Assembly (NCBI GenBank): GCA_017979445.1
Contig: CM030718.1
Location: 20,021,021 to 20,085,020, forward strand
Origin: Akebia trifoliata
Lineage: Eukaryota > Streptophyta > Magnoliopsida > Ranunculales > Lardizabalaceae
DNA length: 64,000 bases
Direction of reading: 5' to 3'
Shown piece after piece: positions 54,478 through 64,000 of the stretch (positions are counted from its first letter, which is position 1; each line of letters opens with the position of its first letter). A program made the translations under genes and the position numbers. The notes beneath the pieces were generated by a model. It did not search any database and had not been told where the DNA came from. It saw nothing but the letters and a program-made list of their open reading frames with translations.

Positions 54478-56680
54478 TGTAGACACCCCAATTTGCACGA
54501 ACCCGTTAGAAAAATCCAAATTTTCTCGAATTGATTCCGAGTTAGACTTAAGCCTCTTAATGGACCCGCATTGCCACTTGGCATCATTATTCATGCATAT
54601 ATGCAGACATGCATCATGTCATATGGTTTGCATGCTCAACCTTGTCTCTAACCCACTCCAAATTCGTATCCATTATCCCTTTACCGATCCATCACCCATA
54701 CCCTCATCATAGTCCACTCCCTAACCAAATCTAAGCCCAAAACAAAGTCTATCTTTTAACCTAAATTCAAGTTCATTATCTAAATCCTAAACCCAATGAC
54801 CCAAATCCATTACCTAGCCAACCTAAGCCTAAAACCTAATGCCATCCTAAATCTAATGACCCAAATCCATTACCTAGCCAACCAAGCCCAAAATCCAATG
54901 CCATTCTAAACCCATAACCCAAGTCCATATCTTAACCCAAACCCAAGCCTAACACCAAGTCCACTCCAAGTCCATTCTCTCACCCCTTCATATGATGACA
55001 CATGTTGATACCTCATAAGCCCCCAATACCCAATGCATCATCTAATTGGAGGGTCAACTTCCCTTTTGTGAAAACTCAAGAATGCCCTTCTCAAAAAAAG
55101 TTAGTCAAACAAAAAAGATACTTTGATCTTTGGTAATAATTCATAAAGTGGAGAGAACTTCCAATTATACCCTCAAAAGGTGGGAATCTTCAAGTACATA
55201 CATGGAGTTCTCCTATTGGTCCATTTCAAAAATATACTTCCACCCTTGCTTTATGAGTTATTTACAAGTGAACCAAGGGCTACTTTTCACCTACCACTTT
55301 ACTTTTACACAAGTCATTATCCCATTCACCCTCCCAAAAGTACTTTTATTTTTTCCATTGGTCCATTTCAAAAATATACTTTCACCCTTACTGTATGAGT
55401 TATTTATAAATGAACTAAGGTCTACTTTTTACCTACCACTCCACCTTTACACATGTCACCCCCTTATTCACCTTCCCAAAAGTATTTTTGTTCTCTCACC
55501 TCTATTTACCAAAAAACCAAGGACCAAAGAATGCTTTTAGGATTTCTTCACAAATGTTATCTTTGCCTTCAAACAAATAAAAAATCCAAAAAGAAATAAC
55601 CTAAACCTTATGTCCATTTTCATTATTTTTAGGGTTGGACCATTTTATCCCCAAAAGTTCTCTAAAAACTCTATAAATACTCTCATTTTCTAATAACAAT
55701 TCATGCTCTCAAGCCCTCATCTCTCAACCTAAAATTCTACCAAAATCTCTACTCATCTCTCATCTCTCAACTTCCAACCTTCAACTCTCTCAACCCTCAA
55801 CTATATCCTTCAACTCTCAAGTTCATTACTCAAGCTCAAGTTCTCTCAAGACTTTCAAAAGGGACAAGGCGGGATAGTAGTTGTTTATTTATTTTCTTTT
55901 AACTTGCATCTTCTTCCTCTAACCCTCCCTTTTTCTTTTTTAGAAACCCTTAGGATGTAATGGAGAACCCTCCTTCATCCCGAGTAGATTGAACCTCAAC
56001 CTTGGGCATAGAATGCTTGAGGCGATTTAGTTGAAAGGATGGAGGTTGAAGTCTTTTTTAACCTATTCTCATATCATGCATCATAATGTACACTATGCAC
56101 ACACCTCACACATGTTTGGCTATGATGAAGAAATGTGTAACTCTCTTGATGGGGTTAAAACACTAAGTTTCTAGCTAAACATGCATGCATTAAGGTTATT
56201 GATCTAAGGGTATTTCATCCATGGAATTTTTCTAAAATCCTAAACTAACATCTCAACTCATGCAAAAGTGTGTTGGCTCCATAGAATGTCTTCTTCCATA
56301 AGATATTTCTTATGTCAACACCAACATCAAATCCTCTTCTAAAAAGGTACATACACACCATGTGTACCCACCCACTTCATGCATCCCATGCACTTTACTT
56401 GTTATATTATTCTTTTCAAAAATGGCCAAATCTAAAGGTAACCACCATAGGTGGAGAGAATGGGGTGCTTAACACCTTCCCCATTCTCTAACCGAATTCC
56501 CTTACTTAGATCTCAGGTAGACCATACCTTTTCCATAATTGAGAGTCACTACAATACCATAAAAAATGATTTTCAAAAGAATTGATTCGGGTGCCCATTC
56601 ACACTCATTTCCAAAAAAGAATGGTGACGACTCCAAACAACGTAGCATTGAGGTTCAAAGTGACCATTCTCATGTCTACA
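54478..56680 (+). repeat. 3' LTR of E3 (full length)
   Basis: 2203 bp, TGTAGACA...TGTCTACA. TATA box at 55671-55680; the C/T-rich CAACTCTC tract after it (55720-55850) is the likely start of the transcribed part. U5 carries GGTGCTTAACACCTTCC, a phrase shared in variant form with E0-E2 LTRs and the fragments after 59366. Confidence 0.93.
55671..55680 (+). promoter_or_regulatory. TATA box of the E3 3' LTR
   Basis: CTATAAATAC, consensus plant TATA. The 5' LTR lacks it. Confidence 0.75.
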
Positions 56681-56685
56681 CTTGT

Positions 56686-58365
56686 AGTTGGGTATAAGTT
56701 TGGGGTCTTCAATGTTGTCATGTCCAGTTCACCATGCCATGAAAAAATAGAACTGAAACTAAAGTCAAAGTTAGAAAATGTAAAAATATTATAAAGAAAA
56801 CAAAGAGAAAAGTATACCTAATTGGAAGGATCCCTAATCAACAAAAGCTCTCATAGAAGAAAAAGAAAGAAAAGGATTGAGAAGAATTGAAAATGTAAGG
56901 TGTTAATGTAATTTAAAAAAAAGTGAAGATTTCCAAAAAAGAAAAAGAAAAATTTTGAAATAAGAAGGAGAATTGATTGTGTGGAGGCACAACGAAAAAT
57001 GAAGAAAAAAATAATGTGCTGAAGTATATGTTCCTTACAGCCATCTATGTTCCAGATCAAGAAACAAAAAAAATAGGAATTTGAAAAAAAAAATGAAGCT
57101 TGAAATTTATAATTTATGTAGGAATTCTAGCTAGAGAAAAATACCCTCTTGAAGATTGAGAATTCTAACTAGATCTGTAAAAGATTTGAAGATTTTGAAT
57201 TTATCCAATCTCTTGAATTCGTGATGGTATTGAGGACGTCATCGAAAAATTAAAAAAGAAATCCATTTGTTAAAGATGAGAAAATGAAGGCTTTAATTAT
57301 TTCTTCAAAGCTTTAGTGGAGGGAAGTAACGTACACAAAAGACGTGTGCTTCTGGAACAGTTTTGAAGAGTTTCAAAATAAATTTCACAAAACTTGATTT
57401 GTCATGTGTAAAGGAAGAAAAAATTGGATATTTATCCCATGCATCTTGGGTACACAAAGTTCCACTAGAACTTAGTTGAGGTTTAAAGCTCATTGCATAT
57501 CTTTCATGATTTATAAGGAATGGACGTGGCATTGATCATATACACCTTGGGTACACCAAATTCCAATAGGACTTGGATGCTTTCAAGAATTATTCCAAAT
57601 TATTGAGCACAAGAAAACTTCAAGAGAAGTATGTTAGAGGTTGACCCACAACCTCTTGTTTGTTAGTTCTTAATAATTGTTTATATAGGCCAATCCAAAG
57701 TTATTTACAAGTTAGACCTATGGAGCCCATATATACTTCTAAGTTTTTATTAAGATAAAACCTATCATACAAGGAAAAGGAATAATGCATTCACGCTTTG
57801 GTCCGACATCCAATACGACTAACGTAAACAAGTTAGCATGTATTTGTTGTGGCTCACAAATCCAATCCCAGAGCCTAAAATCAAATTAAAAGTTCATGGT
57901 GAATTAAATGGACTAAAATACAAAATCCAAGAACCAAGGTGTAATACTTGATAAGAAAAGTTCTTAAAAGATAATGGCATTTTTGTATGCACAAAAAAAA
58001 AAAAAAAAAAAAGAGATTTGTCACAAAGGCGAGATCAACAAAAGTGAGAACATGTTGTCAGTAAGACATTCTGCCAACCAACACTCAAAGAAAATGAAAT
58101 TGCACATTTCAATTACTTGCTCTGATTACAAGTTCTCAAAGAAGCAAAGTACGATCGATTTCAAATTCAATGTACCAGGCTTCAGTAACTTGAAAGACCA
58201 AGGCACTAATATAAAAAAAGAAGATTTCAAAGTTCATTTCAACATGAAGATGGAAGCAACAACAGAAAATGTTCACTTTAGTCAAAAGTTTGTACTCTTG
58301 ACAACGTGATCAAGAATGCTCCGCCTTTAGCTACATTACCGACAATGCATCCTCGAGGGGGCATT
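56686..58365 (+). other. Interior of a plus-strand E4-like element (G), AT-rich
   Basis: No Gag or Pol motif. Two copies of CTTGGGTACAC(C)AA.TTCCA (about 57435 and 57545) form a short direct repeat. The 3' 300 bp match the reverse complement of E4 next to its PPT (words AATGCATCCTCGAGGGGGCAT versus ACGCATCCTTGATGGGGCAT). The frame 57974-58309 is Lys-rich without a domain. The 5' end was not found. Confidence 0.5.
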
Positions 58366-59365
58366 TGTAGGCATCAAAATTTTAAGAAAACCTTTAAAAA
58401 ATTTATAAATCAAAAGAAAGTCTCTAGAAATCATAAATGGGCCTCACATATCCAAATTCTAGACCAATTGATTGGGATAGGCCTTCTGAAAAATTAGGTT
58501 GGATTTTCATAGATAAAACTCATGATCTAATAATTCAAGTGATCCACGTTAAATTTGGATCTTACACCCAAATAAATGAGTTTAGCCCAATAACAATCTA
58601 TAGAATTCTCGAAATTGGATTTGGACAAGTTTAACTCTTAAACAAACCAATCACTACTCTTTAAGTTAAGACATAATTGAAAAATTAAATTATCCTTAAG
58701 TCTATAAATACCAAAGCCTCCTTCAATTGGAAGGAATCTGAACCACTTTCTCTCAGAAAATAGAAACTTTTAAGCCCTCCTTCAAAATACAAAGCAAAGC
58801 TTTTCAAGAGAGACTTGGATTCTAATTCAAAAAAATATCAAGATCAAAAGGCCTTTTTTAGAAGCCAATAAATCCTTCTCAACCAATAAAACATAAAGTC
58901 TGGAGAGAAAACAACTACATAAATCTCTACAGAAGATGAATGTTAAAAGCCTTATTTAAAACTAAGAAATCCTTCTCAACCGATAAAGTACGAAGTCTAA
59001 AGAGAAGAAAATCTACATAAACTTTTACAGAAAATTAAACTCAAAGCCCTTCTTGAAAAGTCAAGAAACCCTTCTTAACCGATAAAGTGTAAAGCCTAGA
59101 GAAAAGAAAATCTATATAAACTTCTACAGAAGATCAAGCATAAAAAAAAAAAATCATATATACATCAAAAGTCGCATTCTCAACTAATAAAACACGAAAC
59201 CTGGAGAGAAGAAAGTTACACACGTCATCTCTATTTTTGTACTTGATTGTTAATTAGAGGAAAATACGAAGACCTGTATATCATTTTTTATCAAAATCAA
59301 TAAAAAAATCATTTATGATCTTATTTTACGAATCTCGAGGTAGATCTATGAAATTTATAGAACGA
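58366..59365 (+). repeat. 3' LTR of G, related to the E4 LTR
   Basis: Starts TGTAGGCATCAAAATTTTAAG after a purine tract. It follows the E4 LTR in inverse orientation to the end motif TCTCGAGGTAGATCTATG. TATA box CTATAAATACC at 58703-58713. Diverged from E4; the right end is estimated. 58860-59215 holds four diverged ~105-bp repeats (AATCCTTCTCAACCGATAAA...). Confidence 0.7.
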
Positions 59366-59423
59366 AAGAGTAAACTTTGCTTGGAGATAATTTTCTCTTG
59401 CTAAGTCCATTTCATACATACAC

Positions 59424-59463
<40 letters not shown>
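59424..59463. repeat. (AC)n microsatellite
   Basis: About 18-19 AC/CA repeats with one interruption (TACACAC...). Confidence 0.95.
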
Positions 59464-59464
<1 letters not shown>

Positions 59465-59499
59465 GTATCTTATGTTACAAAAGAGTGAAGATCTCTGTA

Positions 59500-60055
59500 G
59501 ATCTTCACCTAACACTCTAAACCAATAAAAAATAGACCTATAGAGGACATAACAATCATGCATAAGATCCTTAGTCTTTTCAATGGTGATGTTCAATTCA
59601 TGGACACCTCCGAAAGACTAAACCTACAAAGAGATGTTCCTAAGTGAGCACATTAGCCTTTAAAAAAGTTTAAATTCAAAAAATAGAATTTATGTGAATT
59701 TTCATAAAAATCCCAAGCTCACAAAAAATTCCAACAAGTTCCTATTTTCTAAAAATAAATTATAAGATATTTTCTGTAATTTTCTCTACAACTTCCTTTA
59801 TTTCAAAATCTCAAAAATACATTTTAAAGCTTCATTTATGGTCATATTGGTAATCATCTTTGCATGGGAGGAACAAGGAGCCTAACACCTTCTTTGTCCT
59901 TTTACCGAACTCCCTTACTTAGAATTAGTGTGAAGACCTTTCCCATTATCCTTTAAAATATGTGATTCCTTAATTGAATGGTGGAGACTCCAAAACCCAA
60001 GTAGATAAGCTCAAACCTTCAAAGATTTCATAGCCCACATATCTACATATACTTA
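59500..60055 (+). repeat. Eroded Tat LTR fragment 1
   Basis: Contains GGAGCCTAACACCTTC, CCGAACTCCCTTACTTAG and a GGTGGAGACTCCAAAA phrase in the order found in U5 of the E3 LTR (56465-56660). Resembles 61170-61850 over most of its length. Confidence 0.6.
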
Positions 60056-62420
60056 AAAAACCTCGCTATGCAAGGAAAAATTAATTTTGAAACTTAGAAA
60101 TAATCATAATCGAAACAAAAATAAGTTTTTAAACAACACTTGCATAAATTAATAAAACCTATAGATATCCTATGCATAGGAAAATAAAAATTTCACATTA
60201 AATTACAAAATATTCACATGAAATTAATGAATAATTTTTTCATATAAAATGACAATTTCCATCACATGCAATAACACTTTTAAACATATGAAATAATAAA
60301 AAATTTCACATAAAATGACGATTTTCATTATATGGGATGACACCTTTTGATCATATATATGACAATCACTATCACATGTCATTTTTCAAAAAAATTATGA
60401 AATCCAATCATTAATTTAGAAGTTAAAAACCTTAATCGAAATCTAAAAATTAACCAATCACAATTAATTAAACCAATCGAATAGTCTTAGATCTTATCTT
60501 TAATCATAAAAAATCCTCAAGACTAATCGAACCTCTCAACGCGATAATTGATTAATCAAAGATTAAAGCATTAAAACATATATTTCAACTAATCGATTTT
60601 AGAATTAACCAATCAATACGATTTAAACATATAAATCGATAATCTATCAAACCACACTATCAACAAACCATCCGAAGAAGGAGGAGAGTTCAATTTTTTA
60701 CTAAGAAAGAACTGTCTCTTATAGACGTCTTACTCTACTTTTCTCTCATTTTCCCTCTCATAATCTGTCGTTCTCTCTCACAATGCCTTGCAATAGCCAC
60801 TACAATGCTCTCATGACATTCTACGATAGCCACCACTACATTCATTCTCACATCTTCACAACAGCGCTACTACGTCTCCATTTACCCATCTTCATTGTAG
60901 CTCTACCCCGTTATTCATTCACTTTTATAGCAGTAAAACACACCTTTCTTCATCTCTCTCACTCTCAATAATCTTTTTGAGAGCATTTTAATTTCTAATA
61001 ATTGTTGTTTAGTTTATGCACTTTAAATTTCTAGTTGCAATTGTTTCTTTTATTTCTAATAGCTTAAGAGTTAGATAGTAAAATCTCTTAAAGATAATTT
61101 TCTCTTTATAAACCTACCCATGCATACATCTTTGTACACACCACATTGTGAAAGGCAATGAGAAAAGATTTGAGTTTCCTATGGATCCATATATAAACTC
61201 CATTGGCCAATAAAAATAGTCATAAAAAGGCATAAAATTATACATAAAAGGTCCCTAGTCCACCTATGATAGTATCAAATCTATGGATATTTTCTAAGGA
61301 CTAAACTAATAAAAGATGCTCCTAAGTGGGCACATAAACCTTTAACAATGCTTGAGGGTTCAAAACGATTGAATCCAAGTGAATTTTCACAAAAATCCCA
61401 AGCTCACAAAAATTTATTGCAATCAACCCTGTTTGTTTTTTAGCTTGCACACTAACTTTTTTTTTCTCCATTTCACAAAATCAGATTATAGTCGATTTTT
61501 CCTAAATCTTCTCTATAATCTCCTCTATTTTCAAAACCCAAAAATGAATTTCTTATATCTCTTATAGTCAATCTATTGCTAATCATCTTTGGATAGTAGG
61601 AATAAAGTGTCTAACACCTCCCTTGTCCCTCAACCAAACTTCTTTACCTTAGTTCTCTAGGTAGACTTTTGACCTTTATCTTTTGGATATGTGCGTCACT
61701 ATATTAAAAATAAAACTAAATTTAAAGGCTCAATTATGTTGTCCATTCACACCTTAATTGAATGATGCCGACTTATTTATCCACATAAATGAGCTCAATA
61801 CTCTAAAAAGTCTTGAATTTCCTTAGTCTATACTGGCCAATGAGTTGCCTTATTGATTTTTGTGCATTGGGACTCGCATTAATTCACACGTTGTGTATTA
61901 ATGCATGTCATGTGAATATTGCAATTAATCAAAAATTAAGATTTTTTCGAAATTCCCTAATGTAAATTGTGAAAGAATGATGAATTTGTAATTTGAGAAA
62001 ATCAAGACCATGAGATTTGATTGGTAGAATCAATATAAAATGATGATGATTTAATTGGTCAATTTGACATAAAATGATGCTAATGTTTAAATCCTTGGAT
62101 TTTGACCTTTAACTTAGATTTTTCCAATTTTAACCCTAGGATATTAGTTTGATCTTAATCTCTCCCCTTTGACCTTAGGATATCTAGATCGTAGTAGAGA
62201 CGGATCATTTTGATTTGGCGGGTTCGATGTCTTATACCTTTCAAAACTTGTAATTCGATCCTTTATCCATTTTTTTTTACCCGTGGATTGACGCAAGTCC
62301 CTTTAGAGTCAATTTTATGATTTTTGGACCTAATTTAGATGGCTAGTCCCCATTTCTTCAAAAATACCCTAATTCACCTATTTTTATTGTTTGTAATAGT
62401 GTCAAGGGATAGCCACTGGC
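60056..62420 (+). repeat. Eroded E0-type LTR, interrupted
   Basis: 60060-60130 (ACCTCGC...GCAAGGAAAA..., CTTAGAAATAATCA) matches E0 3745-3790, and 62170-62370 (TAGAGACGGATCATTTTGAT, then TAGTCCCCATTTCTTCAAAA) matches E0 7200-7370. Between them 60690-60970 is the C/T-rich part and 61170-61850 a second copy of fragment 1. No coding; the 62-codon frames here are not credible. Confidence 0.5.
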
Positions 62421-64000
62421 TATCACTATAAATATAATTCAAGTCACCAAATGAATTTTTTTAGAAAAAGATTCCGTGCTCAATTGTTTTGTAATGAGGG
62501 TTTTTGCAATGGAAGCCTTGATCTATGAGAGCCACCCTAGCTTTTGCTATAACATTCTGGACGATTTTGTAAGAGTTATATAACTCCTGACATTTGACTG
62601 TAATTTTTTGTTTCATGGGCAGATGCGGCTTCTCTTATTCTTGTAATTAGTTTTCTCTCATTAATACCACTTTATTGCTTACTTAGTAAATAAATAAATA
62701 AGAGTTGTGCTGGAATAACATTGAAAAGTACATCGATTTGGATGGTTTTTCTAGTCTATAATGATGATTTTGTCACTTTTGACTGTAATTTTTTGTACTA
62801 TGCGCACATGGCTTCCCTTACTCTTGTAAGTTAGTATTCTCTCATTAGTACCACTTTATTGCTTGCTTAACAAATAAATATATAAATATACAAATAGATG
62901 AATAATATGTATTTGTTGTGTGATGGGGAGAAAGAGTGGGTTATTAGGAGGGACGGTAGATAGTGCAACTATAGTTTCAACCTTCTGATCTTCAAGACTC
63001 TAAATTTAACATTAAGCACTTTTATTTCCTTACTTAATTTTTATTTTTATTTTTTATATATCGATAAGCATCAGTGGTTAGTGTCCTATTAAAACAAAAT
63101 ATTAGAAATTTGAAGTAATAACGAAAAGGAACAAGTCTTAGTTCACGTAAGCATGTTGGATAGTATGTCCTCTTGGTTAGAAAATACTAGACTCTCAATT
63201 ACCAATTAGGGTTCCCCTAGCAATGTTTTTAAACGACTTGATGGAGAGCTTGATTTGAGACATTTGACTTGGCTACCAAGAATAAAGGTTGGCATTTGGC
63301 AACGTTGGAAGGTAATTAATATTCATTTGGAACCACCTTAAAATACATAGAATTACACAAGAGGAAATTATCAAACGCCATCTTATGGGATCAAATTGTA
63401 AAAAATATGTCAAAATTTGAAGAAAAGAAAAAGAAAACAACAAAAACTTTGACTCCACGTTTGACACAAAGGATTTGCATCAAAGTCGTATGGAAAAACC
63501 GTGGATCTCTTGATGGGATCACACAAAATATCATTTTGGTGGATGACTTTTAAACATTATTTTTTAGCACTTTTAATGGATGATTTCCAACCATTACAAA
63601 TTATTAATTTGGATACTTAAATGCTTATAAATATTTTTCTAACTAGGTCCACAAAGGAATGATATCTGGACAATCATTTACAGATTAGTGAAGCATAAAA
63701 TAAAATTAAATATGATCCAAGGCATTTGTAGGGATTAACATCAAGTTTTTGTATGATGGAGAATAGCAAGCAAATTCACCTTCAAACTTCATAAATTGCT
63801 CTTTTTGGTGCAATACTTTATTTTATTTTAGTATGTACATGTAGTTTGATGGAAAATCATGTACTCAAACATGGATTCTAAACATTTTAGATAAGGCTAA
63901 GCTTATGAAAATTGATATGATGTAAAATGCAAAACTGAGATGGATGCATGTACGAAACCATACATGTTCTAATACATTATGGAGTTTTCTACAAGGCAAA
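62421..64000. other. AT-rich DNA without recognised gene
   Basis: 62575-62700 and 62765-62890 are two copies of a ~125-bp direct repeat (TTTGACTGTAATTTTTTGT, TCTCTCATTA.TACCACTTTA). From 62900 to the end I see no open frame, repeat or motif worth naming. Confidence 0.5.

Larger units (their letters stand above)
38430..56680 (+). mobile_element. E3: Tat-lineage Ty3/gypsy retrotransposon, TSD CTTGT
   Basis: Terminal TGTAGACA (38430) and TGTCTACA (56673-56680) with exact 5-bp TSD CTTGT at 38425-38429 and 56681-56685. Gag, protease, RT, RNase H, a second archaeal-type RNase H and integrase follow in the order diagnostic of the Tat lineage. Between pol and the 3' LTR lies about 6.7 kb of extra sequence with antisense genes. 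The element is dead: many stops in gag-pol, and the 5' LTR is missing its last ~1.16 kb with promoter and primer site. By eye the shared LTR parts differ at about 4%, mostly C/T changes. Confidence 0.95.

Noticed and set aside
57974..58309. 111-codon Lys-rich ORF before LTR G
   Set aside because: Starts in a poly-A run, ends near the PPT, no domain; homologous place in E4 is not coding.

Overview
The window looks like heterochromatic, retrotransposon-dominated nuclear DNA of a flowering plant. It is AT-rich, has no convincing host gene, and is almost entirely Ty3/gypsy LTR retrotransposons nested in one another. The plant signs are Tat-type gypsy elements with a second, archaeal-type RNase H, antisense plant mobile domain (PMD) sequence, PPT/LTR junctions of the form AAAGAGGGG...TGTAGACACC, and tRNA-Arg-like primer sites. 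I cannot name the species. No rRNA, tRNA, CRISPR, organelle or bacterial feature was seen. Names H, E0-E4 and G are mine.

Layout. (1) 1-~7400: 3' end of a plus-strand Tat-like element (E0): 3' UTR with repeat arrays, PPT, and a long LTR (3492 to ~7400). (2) An older minus-strand gypsy element H survives in pieces (7401-7666, 19617-20876, 32639-32668, 37341 onward). Its gag is decayed and three elements sit inside it. (3) E1, 7667-19616, minus strand, TSD GTTTC, almost no coding left. (4) E2, 20877-32638, minus strand, TSD CCATG, gag only. It sits on the gag start codon of H. (5) E4, about 32669-37340, minus strand, no coding, inserted just after the primer site of H. (6) E3, 38430-56680, plus strand, TSD CTTGT, 18.25 kb. 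It is a Tat element with decayed gag, protease, RT, RNase H, archaeal-type RNase H and integrase, followed by a 3' cassette carrying two antisense gene relics. (7) 56681-59365: 3' end of a plus-strand relative of E4 (G). (8) 59366-64000: eroded Tat LTR fragments and AT-rich DNA in which I recognise no gene.

The most interesting signals are non-coding. The 3' UTRs of E0, E1 and E2 carry arrays of a hairpin with a conserved design (outer stem, AAAA on the 5' side, 3-bp inner stem, mostly GAAA loop). Arm changes are compensatory, or become G-U pairs specifically in the sense strand of each element. E3 has two similar hairpins after pol and a 22-bp tandem hairpin array in its 5' leader. Each element also has its own unrelated minisatellite in the 3' UTR or leader, several with inverted repeats in every unit.

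The second strong signal is an antisense, intron-containing PMD gene inside E3 (52497 down to 50008). Six phase-0 exons can be traced, with four nonsense codons. Introns survive because the gene is antisense to the genomic RNA. The cassette is bracketed by inverted-repeat arrays that share a direct repeat. E1 and E2 lack pol, so if they moved recently (their LTR pairs differ little by eye) an autonomous relative must have supplied the enzymes.
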